Below, piece by piece: positions 1-7,232 of a DNA stretch of 13,896 nt. The translations under genes and the position numbers were made by a program. Each line of letters opens with the position of its first letter. Within the stretch, counting starts at the first letter, position 1. The DNA is from CAYWBI01 sp964456445. GTDB taxonomy: Bacteria > Calditrichota > Calditrichia > Calditrichales > J004. The notes under the pieces were generated by a model. That model had not been told where the DNA came from. It saw only the letters and a list, made by a program, of their open reading frames with translations, and did not search any database. The stretch is from assembly GCA_964456445.1 (NCBI GenBank), contig CAYWBI010000100.1, positions 1 through 13,896 on the forward strand, read 5' to 3'.

Positions 1-5
1 AGGAG
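1..5 (+). promoter_or_regulatory. Ribosome binding site of trpB2
   Basis: AGGAG lies 6 nt before the ATG at position 12. It fixes the trpB2 start even though the window begins right here and no promoter can be seen. Confidence 0.8.
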
Positions 6-11
6 TAAAAC

Positions 12-1379
12 ATGGCCAACCGAATTTTATTAAGCGAAGAGGATATGCCAAAACAATGGTATAATCTTGCAGCCGATCTGCCAACGCCGATGCAACCGCC
101 ACTCGGCCCCGATGGCAAGCCGGTTTCACCGGATATGCTGGCGCCCGTCTTCCCGATGAACCTGATCGAACAGGAAGTCAGTTCCGAGCGCTGGATCGAT
201 ATACCGGAAGAAGTCCGCGCGCTCTTATTCCGCTGGCGGCCATCGCCGCTGCATCGGGCATACGGGCTGGAAAAAGCGCTGGGCACACCGGCAAGAATAT
301 ATTTTAAAAACGAAAGTGTCTCTCCCGCTGGGAGCCATAAACCCAACACGGCTATCCCGCAGGCCTGGTACAACAAACAATTTGGTATCGAACGGCTTAC
401 CACGGAAACCGGCGCCGGTCAGTGGGGCAGCGCGCTTTCCTTTGCCAGCTCCCTGGTGGGGCTGGAATGTAAAGTCTATATGGTGCGTATCAGCTTTGAC
501 CAAAAACCTTTCCGCAAAGTGATGATGCAAACCTGGGGCGGCACCTGTATCCCCAGTCCCAGCGATACCACACAATTCGGACGCAAAGTTTTGGCCGAAA
601 CCCCGGATACCCCCGGCAGCCTGGGCATTGCCATCACCGAAGCGGTGGAAGCAGCCGTAACCGATCCCACGGGCAAAACCCGTTACGCCCTGGGCAGTGT
701 GCTGAACCACGTCATGTTGCATCAAACCATCATCGGTTTAGAAACGCAAAAACAATTGGCGAAGGCAAATGAGAAGAAAGTAGATGTAGTAATCGGCTGC
801 GCAGGCGGCGGCAGTAATTTTGCCGGTCTGGCTTTCCCTTTTGTAAAAGACAAAATCGAAGGCGCTGACATCGATATCATCCCTGTGGAACCGGCATCCT
901 GCCCCACTCTTACCAAGGGACCCTTTGCTTACGATTTTGGCGACACCGGCGAGATGACGCCTCTGATGCCGATGTACTCATTGGGGCATAAGTTTATCCC
1001 ACCGCCCATCCATGCCGGAGGCCTGCGTTATCATGGCATGGCGCCATTGGTCAGCGCCGCGGCAAAAGACGGTCTGATCGCACCGCGGGCCATCGGTCAA
1101 ATTGAATGCTATAAGGCCGCGGTAATGTTTGCCCGCAGCGAAGGGATTATCGTTGCGCCGGAAACCAGCCACGCCATCGCCGCCACCATACAGGAAGCCT
1201 TAAAAGCCAAGGAAGAAGGCAAGGAAAAGGTGATCGTATTTAATCTTTCCGGTCATGGGCTGATGGACCTGCTCGGTTATGAAAAATATTTTGCCGGTGA
1301 TCTGGAAGACCACTATATGTCCGAGGACGAAGTAAAGGAATCGGTTAAAAGTATGGACGGTCTGCCCATTCCGCAGTAA
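12..1379 (+). CDS. trpB2: Tryptophan synthase beta chain, type 2 (TrpB2)
   Basis: PLP enzyme that condenses indole with L-serine to give tryptophan. The TrpB2 branch is commonly encoded away from trpA and is thought to salvage free indole. Seen in the 455-aa product: PLP-lysine motif SHKPNTA (K110), ETGAGQWGSA at 132-141 with the catalytic-region Glu, the phosphate-binding GCAGGGSN loop at 262-269, and C-terminal NLSGHG at 411-416. Length and the N-terminal extension before the PLP lysine (110 residues against about 87 in TrpB1) fit TrpB2 rather than the roughly 400-aa TrpB1. The ATG is preceded by AGGAG at 1-5 with 6-nt spacing, so the start is secure. No trpA or other trp gene is visible, though the window starts just upstream. 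It is the only plus-strand gene and converges on the marR gene. Confidence 0.95.
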   Translation: MANRILLSEEDMPKQWYNLAADLPTPMQPPLGPDGKPVSPDMLAPVFPMNLIEQEVSSERWIDIPEEVRALLFRWRPSPLHRAYGLEKALGTPARIYFKNESVSPAGSHKPNTAIPQAWYNKQFGIERLTTETGAGQWGSALSFASSLVGLECKVYMVRISFDQKPFRKVMMQTWGGTCIPSPSDTTQFGRKVLAETPDTPGSLGIAITEAVEAAVTDPTGKTRYALGSVLNHVMLHQTIIGLETQKQLAKANEKKVDVVIGCAGGGSNFAGLAFPFVKDKIEGADIDIIPVEPASCPTLTKGPFAYDFGDTGEMTPLMPMYSLGHKFIPPPIHAGGLRYHGMAPLVSAAAKDGLIAPRAIGQIECYKAAVMFARSEGIIVAPETSHAIAATIQEALKAKEEGKEKVIVFNLSGHGLMDLLGYEKYFAGDLEDHYMSEDEVKESVKSMDGLPIPQ

Positions 1380-1402
1380 ACAATAAATACCGTATGAAAA
1401 TG

Positions 1403-1436
1403 AAAACCCCGTAGATCAAAGTTTATGGGGTTTTTT
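1403..1436. terminator. Bidirectional terminator between trpB2 and marR
   Basis: AAAACCCC (1403-1410) pairs with GGGGTTTT (1427-1434) around a 16-nt loop. A T-run follows on the plus strand and AAAA/TTTT flanks give a U-tract in either direction, so it can end transcripts from both convergent genes. The marR stop codon (1416-1418) falls in the loop, and its last Lys-Lys-Pro codons form one arm. Confidence 0.85.
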
Positions 1437-1892
1437 ACTTTTATTATGCTCTGCAATCCAGGCGTCGAGGCCATCTGTCAAATGCCCAAGCGCCTCAATA
1501 ACCGGTCCGCGGAAGGGCGCATCGATTTTTTTTAGGATTTTCCCATGGATTTCCTCGGAGGCTGTGCGCAGGCCGTCAACCATTTGTTGTCCTTTGCGCG
1601 TCAGGGAAACATTGATGTTGCGGCGGTCTTCGATGGATATTTTCCGCCGGATTATATTTTTCTTTTCCAGCGAGGTTATGATGCGGGTAACGCCACCGGG
1701 CGTGATGTCCAGCGCGTGGGCCAAATCTTTTACGCCATAGCTCGCGCGTGAAAAGAAAAGCACCATACAATTATACTCGGCAATGGTAATCCCGAATTCA
1801 TGCACGAAATACATGTCTTTTGTAGCACATCTTTGGCGCAGCGTAAAAATAAGATCCGCCATTTTTTTCTTTAGTTCTGCCTGTGTCGCCAT
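1416..1892 (-). CDS. MarR-family transcriptional regulator
   Basis: A 158-aa winged helix-turn-helix protein expected to dimerise and bind a palindromic operator, usually as a repressor released by small ligands or oxidation. Seen: a MarR core with the HTH at about 52-76 (YGVKDLAHALDITPGGVTRII) and the wing at 89-101 (DRRNINVSLTRKG), flanked by helical dimerisation segments. The ATG start at 1892 has AAGGG about 9 nt upstream. Two cysteines (C22, C42) lie in the N-terminal region, but nothing shows that they sense oxidation. It is transcribed alone and convergently with trpB2. Its likely targets are its own promoter and possibly nearby genes; no ligand can be inferred. Confidence 0.9.
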   Translation of the reverse strand: MATQAELKKKMADLIFTLRQRCATKDMYFVHEFGITIAEYNCMVLFFSRASYGVKDLAHALDITPGGVTRIITSLEKKNIIRRKISIEDRRNINVSLTRKGQQMVDGLRTASEEIHGKILKKIDAPFRGPVIEALGHLTDGLDAWIAEHNKSKKPHKL

Positions 1893-1934
1893 AACGATAC
1901 ACCCTTAATTATTTACAAGCTAAACTATTAAACA

Positions 1935-1951
1935 ATTGAAGTATTATCAAT
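1935..1951. promoter_or_regulatory. Candidate MarR operator (inverted repeat)
   Basis: ATTGA-N7-TCAAT is a perfect 5-bp-arm dyad located between the proposed -10 box and the marR start codon, where a bound repressor would block initiation. AT-rich dyads with TTGA/TCAA arms are common for MarR proteins. Autoregulation is inferred, and short arms in AT-rich DNA can arise by chance. Confidence 0.35.
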
Positions 1952-1956
1952 GGTAA

Positions 1957-1985
1957 ATTATATATTTAATCGAATATATGGTTAA
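1957..1985 (-). promoter_or_regulatory. Candidate sigma70-like promoter of marR
   Basis: Read on the minus strand, TTAACC (1985-1980) and a perfect TATAAT (1962-1957) are separated by 17 nt in AT-rich DNA. The expected start is near 1950, giving a leader of about 60 nt before the marR ATG. The -35 box matches only 4 of 6 consensus bases. Confidence 0.45.
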
Positions 1986-2067
1986 AATATTTATGCGTAA
2001 AAAAACTAAAAAATATTTATAACGATAAGGTGTGAGGGAGGGTGACAAAAAAGCAAACACTGACCAT

Positions 2068-2103
2068 AAAAAAAGCCCCGCTGTTGCCAACGGGGCTTTT
2101 TTT
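2068..2103 (-). terminator. Rho-independent terminator of the lipoprotein gene
   Basis: A GC-rich stem GCCCCG (2075-2080) / CGGGGC (2091-2096) with a 10-nt loop is flanked by A-runs and T-runs that extend the stem. Read on the minus strand it lies 12 nt past the stop at 2116 and ends in a run of T. It would also work on the plus strand. Confidence 0.88.
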
Positions 2104-2115
2104 GTTACTAAAATT

Positions 2116-3051
2116 TTAGTTTACGGTTACCACCGTAAGGCCGGAGGTGCCTGCATTTCCGGAGCCATCATAGGCTTTGATATACAAACTGTGTGTTCCG
2201 CCATCGGCCTGTGGCGTTGTATCCCAGGCAAAACCCCATGGCGCCGCGGTATCGGTTGCGCCACTCTGTAAAACACCGTCCACATAAAACTCAACGCGGG
2301 CCACGCCCACATTGTCCTGTACATCGGCGGCAACATTTACGGTGCCTGTTACGGTGGAACCGGCAATCGGGTACAGGGTTACAACCGTCGGCGGGGTTTT
2401 ATCCGCAGAACGTAAAATGGTAACCGTCACCACGCCGGAGGTCGTTGTATTGTTTCCACCATCGGTTGCCCTGGCATAAATGGTATGATTGGTCGAATCC
2501 GGATAGGTATCGGTATTCCAGTCAAAGCTGTAAGGCTCGGTACTGCTTTGCCCTTCTTTCTCGCCGTCCACATAAAAATCCACTTGCTGGACCGAACGCT
2601 CATCTTCGGCAAGCGCCACAATGTGCACGGTTTTTTCCACAGTTTGTCCAGAGGTGGGATTAAGAATACTCACCTTTGGAAAGATGATGTCCGGTGAATC
2701 GGCAATGATAAAAATAACCGGCGCCGAATAGCCGATATTCCCGGCGTCATCCGAGGCCGCAGCCTGAATGATATGGCTCAGGTTATCCTTATAACCTGTG
2801 ATATCCAAATCAATCAGATACGGCTTGCTCGATGTCTTATCTATAAACTGTCCATCCAAATAAATCCACGCCTCGGTGATGCTATTATTGTCACTGGCTT
2901 CGAGACGTACTTTAATATTACTGGAAACGACCGCGCCTCCAAAGGGGTACACCACCAATGCAAACGGCGGAACAATATCCGCAGGGCTCGGTAACTGGCA
3001 CTGGACAAGCAGCGCGCTCATCATAAAGAGTAAGCTGTATCGCTTTAACAT
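2116..3051 (-). CDS. Putative lipoprotein with three bacterial Ig-like repeats
   Basis: A 311-aa exported protein of unknown role, probably surface or periplasmic. The N-terminus MLKRYSLLFMMSALLVQC resembles a lipoprotein signal peptide with cleavage before C18. The residue before Cys is Gln rather than Gly/Ala/Ser, which weakens the lipobox. The rest is three Ig-like beta-sandwich units at about 29-116, 122-213 and 220-311. Each carries a V-x-F/I-Y-V/L-D-G strand, then a P-x-x-F-x-W/L-D strand, and ends in A-x-D-x-x-G-N. Units 2 and 3 closely resemble the Big_7-type bacterial Ig domain; unit 1 is more diverged. No enzymatic domain follows, so it may act in adhesion, as a scaffold or in carbohydrate binding. 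The start is supported by CAGGAG 7 nt upstream. It is monocistronic. Confidence 0.85.
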   Translation of the reverse strand: MLKRYSLLFMMSALLVQCQLPSPADIVPPFALVVYPFGGAVVSSNIKVRLEASDNNSITEAWIYLDGQFIDKTSSKPYLIDLDITGYKDNLSHIIQAAASDDAGNIGYSAPVIFIIADSPDIIFPKVSILNPTSGQTVEKTVHIVALAEDERSVQQVDFYVDGEKEGQSSTEPYSFDWNTDTYPDSTNHTIYARATDGGNNTTTSGVVTVTILRSADKTPPTVVTLYPIAGSTVTGTVNVAADVQDNVGVARVEFYVDGVLQSGATDTAAPWGFAWDTTPQADGGTHSLYIKAYDGSGNAGTSGLTVVTVN

Positions 3052-3253
3052 TTATTTCTCCTGAATTGATTTTAAAAATCGGGTCTTATCTATATTCGTA
3101 TGGGTTTTAAAAAAAATGAGTAAATCAAGAACGATAAATGTACACAGCGCAAAAAGGGCGATGGTGACACAGGTCATACTTGACTATCCAAAGCAAAAAT
3201 CAGACGTTTTTTAAGCCAAATAAGACCAATGAAATTATATTTCTACAGAGCAA

Positions 3254-4036
3254 TTACGGCCGGAGCTCGATTCCCACCGGGCAATGATCAGACCCCATAA
3301 CTTCATTCAGTATAAACGCATCCGTGAGCATGGGGATATGTTCTTTATCGATAAGAAAATAATCGATACGCCAGCCGATATTTCGAGCCCTGGCATTTAC
3401 GCGATAAGACCACCAACTGTATTTTTCCAGGGAGGGATCAAAGTGGCGAAAGGTATCGACAAAACCCGCATCAAGAATTTCATCCATCCAGGCGCGCTCC
3501 TCCGGTAAAAACCCGGGGTTATCGGTATTTGTTTTGGGGTTTTTCAAATCAATTTCTTTATGGGCCACATTAAAATCACCGCAAATAAGTATGGCCTTCC
3601 CGGTTTTACTCTTGTTTTGAGCATGCTTTAAAACCGCCCGGTTAAATTGCAGTTTGTATGGCAAGCGGGCATGGCTATGCTGACTATTGGGAAAATAAAG
3701 GTTATATAAAAAAAAGGTTTCGTATTCCTGAACCAATATGCGACCTTCGCGGTCCAGTTCTTCATCGCCAAAAGCGCTTTCGGTGTTTAGCGGTTTTATC
3801 CGCGAGAGGGTCGCCACCCCGGAATACCCGGCTTTGCTACGGGCGTCATTCCAATCCACATGGATCGATGGGCCTAAGTCAAGTGCAGATAAACCCTGGT
3901 CGGCAGTGGCTTTTACTTCCTGCAGGCACAGCACCTGCGTGCCATTATTATTAAACCACTCACTAAAACCCTTACGTGCGGCCGCACGGATGCCGTTTAC
4001 ATTCCATGACAACAAACGAATTTTTTGATCTATCAT
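3254..4036 (-). CDS. xth: Exodeoxyribonuclease III (AP endonuclease, ExoA/Xth family)
   Basis: Mg-dependent AP endonuclease and 3'-5' exonuclease of base-excision repair. All hallmarks of the exonuclease-endonuclease-phosphatase fold are present in 260 aa: SWNVNGIRA (10-18), metal-binding Glu in LQEVKA (E40), the NLYFPN motif (Y111), GDFNVAH with D154 and N156, WRIDYFL with D225, and the catalytic GSDHCPVG with D250-H251. Length is normal for the ExoA/APE1-like branch. The ATG overlaps the TGA of the preceding 126-aa gene (4033-4036, ATGA), suggesting translational coupling. It is the last gene of the AtuA unit. No clear terminator lies downstream. Confidence 0.95.
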   Translation of the reverse strand: MIDQKIRLLSWNVNGIRAAARKGFSEWFNNNGTQVLCLQEVKATADQGLSALDLGPSIHVDWNDARSKAGYSGVATLSRIKPLNTESAFGDEELDREGRILVQEYETFFLYNLYFPNSQHSHARLPYKLQFNRAVLKHAQNKSKTGKAILICGDFNVAHKEIDLKNPKTNTDNPGFLPEERAWMDEILDAGFVDTFRHFDPSLEKYSWWSYRVNARARNIGWRIDYFLIDKEHIPMLTDAFILNEVMGSDHCPVGIELRP

Positions 4037-4413
4037 ATTGAGGACCAGCCGTTTTGCAGACCTTTTTGCCAGTCATCGGCAAACTCATCCAGCGACTCCA
4101 CAAAATCCGGGTCGTGCGTGGGCCGGGCGATGGTGCAATGGAAAAGCACACTTTCCGGTGCAGGGTCGTAACCGGTGGTCACGGTCCAGGCCAGCATATT
4201 TGGGCATTCGGGGAAGGTAAAACGGACGCCGCCTTTGATCGGTTCGCGATTAATACGGAAATCGCCCCAGAGCGTGTATGCCCTGCCGGTGGCGCCTTTA
4301 TCTTCAAAAACTTCTTCGATGGATGCGCAAAAAGCGTCCAGCGTGCCAATGGTTATTTTCTGTTGCAGTTCTTCCTCCGACGTCCGTATATCGGCGATTC
4401 TAAAAAATTCCAT
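4033..4413 (-). CDS. Hypothetical protein, 126 aa
   Basis: I do not recognise this family. The protein is acidic and soluble-looking, with no signal peptide or membrane segment. A predicted helical N-terminus (about 10-37) leads into a beta-rich core with aromatic residues (YTLWGDFRI, GGVRFTFPECP, MLAWTVTTGYDP) and a C-terminal acidic amphipathic helix (FVESLDEFADDWQKGL). Reality is supported by its position: it starts 2 nt after the stop of the AtuA-like small protein and ends in a 4-nt overlap with xth, so it is embedded in a coupled operon. Two cysteines, one in a PECP context, show no metal motif. A link to AtuA function is plausible only from position. Confidence 0.75.
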   Translation of the reverse strand: MEFFRIADIRTSEEELQQKITIGTLDAFCASIEEVFEDKGATGRAYTLWGDFRINREPIKGGVRFTFPECPNMLAWTVTTGYDPAPESVLFHCTIARPTHDPDFVESLDEFADDWQKGLQNGWSSI

Positions 4414-4415
4414 TA

Positions 4416-4748
4416 TTAAACCTTTAAGTCATCGGGAGCATCGATATACATACGCAGGATATTTGCGCTTACCACCTTACCCTGGGCGTCGTGTTTTAGG
4501 GTAAGCGTGCCGCCGCCACCAAGCGCATTATGTAATAAAAAGTTTAGGGCGCCTAAGTTGGGCAACTCAAAACGTTCCACCCGGCCTTTTACATTGCGGC
4601 CAAAGTGCACCTTTACCTTTTCCGCGGTTAGTTGCTCACGGATGATGGGAAAATATTCAGGCTTTAAAGCAATTACACCGACATTGGCCGTATCCCCTTT
4701 GTCACCGGAGCGGGCATGGGCCAGCTTTACCAATTGAACTTTTTTCAT
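4416..4748 (-). CDS. AtuA-like ferredoxin-fold domain protein
   Basis: A 110-aa stand-alone version of the C-terminal domain found in AtuA-type proteins of acyclic terpene utilisation. Seen: the characteristic start LVKLAHARSGDKGDTANVGV (6-25), a central VHFGRNVKGRVERFELPNLGALNFLLHNALGGGG stretch (about 47-80), and a closing strand. In Pseudomonas AtuA this domain is fused behind the DUF1446 domain; here it is a separate gene 28 nt downstream of that partner, so the two products probably assemble as one complex (inference). The ATG start has AAAGGAA about 8 nt upstream. The biochemical activity of the family is not firmly established. Confidence 0.9.
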   Translation of the reverse strand: MKKVQLVKLAHARSGDKGDTANVGVIALKPEYFPIIREQLTAEKVKVHFGRNVKGRVERFELPNLGALNFLLHNALGGGGTLTLKHDAQGKVVSANILRMYIDAPDDLKV

Positions 4749-4776
4749 TTTTAAAATTCCTTTCTTTTACAGGGGA

Positions 4777-6141
4777 TCAGATCACTTCAATGGTCAGGAC
4801 CTTTGGGTTGACAGTTTTCTTATCCAACAGGGCCGGCCAGTAGGCAATCACTTCGCGGACCTTTGGGCGCCCCCCGCCAAAACCGGTGACCGTTGGCGGG
4901 CCGGTCAGGACCAGGGGGATCACTTCACGGGAAAATTTGTTCATATCACGAAAATTATGACCGCGCACACCGATGGACAACATTACTTCATTGGGATCGG
5001 GTATGGGCGGGGCTGTATCGCCGCCACAGGCATTATAACCGATATACTCCGAATAGACATCGTCAAATGTCAGCTTCAGGTACTCCAAACGTTTCCGGAT
5101 AATTTCATCGGCTTTTTGTGCCTTTTGTAAGGCTTCGGGCCAGGTATAGGTCAGCGTTCCAATAGAGGTATATCCGTCAAAATAGGATATGGAAACTTTA
5201 TAAAATGGGGTATCGGGTGTGCCCTTTATGCCGAATACCCGTACCCGGTCCGGGCCTTCCTGTTTCAACTGAATACTGCTGAAATCGGCCACACAATCCG
5301 GGGTGATATATTCTTTCGGGTTACCAAGCTCGTACAACAGTTGTTCCTTGATGGTCTGTTCGCTTACCAATCCGCCCAACGATTCATGTTTGGTGATCAC
5401 AAGATGTCCGTCGGGATACGCTTCCACAATAGGGAAACCGATACGTTCCATATTCGGCACATCTTTCCATCCTGCAAAAAAATTCCCGCCGCTGCCCTGT
5501 GCCCCGCATTCGTTTATATGGCCACCGATAACACCCGCGGCAAGTTTGTCCCAATCGTCCCATTTCCAGCCAAACTCATGGATCATCGGGGCCAGGGTGA
5601 TCCCGGTATCGGTAACCCGTCCGGTAACGATGACCTGGGCGCCTTGTTCGAGTGCATCCACCACGGGCCGCGCGCCAAAATAGACGTTGGCGCTGGAAAC
5701 CTGTTTACGCACCGTGCTTAGTTTTTCGCCGGTTTCCATATTGTTCATATCATGACCGGAAGCGATCATGGAATCAAGCTGCCCAAGGATATCGTCCCCA
5801 TAAACCGCGGCAATCTTGACCCCGGTCAATCCTTTTTTTTCCGCCACTTCGCGCACGGCAAGCATGCATGCCACTGGGTTCACACCGCCGGCATTGGTGA
5901 TCAATGTGACATTTTTTTCCACAAGCAGGGGCAGCAATTGCTCCATCAAGGGTATAAAATCCTTGGCATAACCAAGATTGGGGTTGCGCATTTTTTGTTT
6001 TTGCATAATGGACATGGTAACCTCAGCGAGGTAATCCATCACAAGATAATCAACATCGCCTTCACGCACCTGATCGATGGGGGCGTCAAAGCGGTCGCCC
6101 CAGTAGCCCTGTCCGCTGGCAATACGAATAAATTTTTTCAT
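4777..6141 (-). CDS. AtuA-family protein (DUF1446 / acyclic terpene utilisation)
   Basis: A 454-aa protein of the DUF1446 family, whose named member AtuA lies in the citronellol/geraniol catabolic cluster of Pseudomonas. Seen: GYWGDRFDAP (12-21), DYLVMDYLAEVTMSI (31-45), ITNAGGVNP (81-89), then VTGRVTDTGITLAPMIHEFGW in the middle and a glycine-rich GGHINECGAQGSGGNF segment. The C-terminus ends near TVTGFGGGRPKVREVIAYWPALL and lacks the ferredoxin-fold domain, which is the next gene. ATG start with GGAGAT a few nt upstream. It heads the unit with the small AtuA domain, a hypothetical protein and xth. No acyl-CoA carboxylase, hydratase or lyase of a terpene pathway is nearby, so the substrate is unknown and I give no gene symbol. 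Confidence 0.9.
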   Translation of the reverse strand: MKKFIRIASGQGYWGDRFDAPIDQVREGDVDYLVMDYLAEVTMSIMQKQKMRNPNLGYAKDFIPLMEQLLPLLVEKNVTLITNAGGVNPVACMLAVREVAEKKGLTGVKIAAVYGDDILGQLDSMIASGHDMNNMETGEKLSTVRKQVSSANVYFGARPVVDALEQGAQVIVTGRVTDTGITLAPMIHEFGWKWDDWDKLAAGVIGGHINECGAQGSGGNFFAGWKDVPNMERIGFPIVEAYPDGHLVITKHESLGGLVSEQTIKEQLLYELGNPKEYITPDCVADFSSIQLKQEGPDRVRVFGIKGTPDTPFYKVSISYFDGYTSIGTLTYTWPEALQKAQKADEIIRKRLEYLKLTFDDVYSEYIGYNACGGDTAPPIPDPNEVMLSIGVRGHNFRDMNKFSREVIPLVLTGPPTVTGFGGGRPKVREVIAYWPALLDKKTVNPKVLTIEVI

Positions 6142-6228
6142 AAAATCTCCAAAATACTAAGTTCAGGCGAAAAATTACGAAAGTTAAACCAGTAATAAAA
6201 GTGATTAAATCTGCTAAGTAAGGATAAG

Positions 6229-6245
6229 AACAGGAATTTCCTGTT
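6229..6245. repeat. Perfect 8-bp-arm palindrome between the moaCB-like and atuA genes
   Basis: AACAGGAA-T-TTCCTGTT is a perfect inverted repeat with a one-base centre, followed on the plus strand by TTTTA. It lies about 60 nt past the MoaC-MogA stop and about 90 nt upstream of the AtuA start. It could be a regulator site for the AtuA unit or a weak terminator (AACAGG/CCTGTT stem with a 5-nt loop). On the minus strand the following tract is not a clean T-run, which favours a binding site. Confidence 0.5.
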
Positions 6246-6306
6246 TTATAGCGAATAATTTTGGAAAAACCATTTAATACGATGGAGAGAGAATCGCGGG
6301 TATTAA

Positions 6307-7230
6307 TTAGATTTCAAAAATCCGATGGATGTTCGGGGCCAGTACGGTAAGGGTATCCTGGGCCATTTGTACATCGATGGGCAAACATAAAACGATGGAT
6401 TTACCTATTTTGCCCGCGGCGAGACGGTTATAAAAAAATCCGCTGTGATTGATACGGGCAATATTGTAAAGAGACTGCTCCACACCTTCCAGCCGAAAAT
6501 CGAAAAAAGGTTCAAGGGCTGCCAGGGTAACATCGCGTTGACCAACGCCATTGCCGCCAATGGTAATGATCAGATCCACATCCAGTTCCAGCCATTCCTG
6601 TATTTTTTCAATCAGCTTATCGGAATCATTGGAAATAATGCTGTAATTTTTTGTACCACATCCCACGGAGGCAAAACCTTTGCGATAAACCTGACCCGCC
6701 TCATCATCGGCCAAACCGGCGATAATCCTGTCCGATATAACCAGAATACCAACATCCAACTGGGTGGAAATTGATAATGGTTTTTGTTTTTGGGGCAGAG
6801 GTAATACCCGGGTGTTCTGCAGCGTTACCCCCTCGGGCATGCTACAAAAATCGATAAGAGTGAGGGCCGCAACCGAAACGGCGGATAGGGCTTCCATTTC
6901 CAGCCCGGAACGACCGACGGCTTTTATGGTAGATACGATGTGGATACTGTCTTTTTCTACCTCAAATTCCATCTCGATCCAACTCAACACATTTTGATGG
7001 TGCATGGGAATAATTTCATGGGCACGTTTGGCCGATTGTGTACCTGCGATTAATGCGGCGGTTTCGATGCTCTTCTTTAATTGATCGTTTTCAAACAAAT
7101 CACTTTTTGCAGACTCGGACAAGACGAGCTGCGCTTCGGCGCGTGAAATATTTAAAGCCTGTGGCTGATTGGAGGCGTCTTGCATGTGGAACCGACCGTT
7201 ATTTTGAACTTCTTCTATAAAATTAACCAT
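6307..7230 (-). CDS. MoaC-MogA/MoaB fusion protein, divergent
   Basis: A 307-aa fusion of two molybdenum-cofactor domains, an arrangement known in other bacteria (MoaC/MoaB bifunctional proteins). Residues 1 to about 150 are MoaC-like (cyclic pyranopterin monophosphate synthase): IAGTQSAKR (61-69), IIPMHH (73-78, with H78 at the catalytic His position), GLEMEALSAVSVAALTLIDFC (109-129) with E111, E113 and D127. K52 aligns with the first catalytic Lys. The second catalytic Lys, usually in D-x-x-K, is Ser130 here. Residues about 157-307 are MogA-like (molybdopterin adenylyltransferase): GILVISDR, GGNG (225-228, usually GGTG), RDVT (232-235, Asp kept), RLAAGKIG, and LPIDV (usually LPG-x-P). Third gene of the aminotransferase unit, 2 nt after the amidase stop. 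No other mo genes are in view, so activity is uncertain. Confidence 0.85.
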   Translation of the reverse strand: MVNFIEEVQNNGRFHMQDASNQPQALNISRAEAQLVLSESAKSDLFENDQLKKSIETAALIAGTQSAKRAHEIIPMHHQNVLSWIEMEFEVEKDSIHIVSTIKAVGRSGLEMEALSAVSVAALTLIDFCSMPEGVTLQNTRVLPLPQKQKPLSISTQLDVGILVISDRIIAGLADDEAGQVYRKGFASVGCGTKNYSIISNDSDKLIEKIQEWLELDVDLIITIGGNGVGQRDVTLAALEPFFDFRLEGVEQSLYNIARINHSGFFYNRLAAGKIGKSIVLCLPIDVQMAQDTLTVLAPNIHRIFEI

Positions 7231-7232
7231 GA

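Noticed and set aside
3234..3239. TATAAT on the minus strand as a promoter for the lipoprotein gene
   Set aside because: No -35-like hexamer lies 16-18 nt upstream, and it would leave a 180-nt leader. The region is simply AT-rich.
5752..6195. A 147-codon open frame on the plus strand opposite the AtuA gene
   Set aside because: Fully antisense to a gene with clear family motifs; no ribosome site or recognisable domain in the product. The same applies to long antisense frames opposite trpB2 (225-725), the aminotransferase gene (8513-9052) and pntAA (11960-12367).
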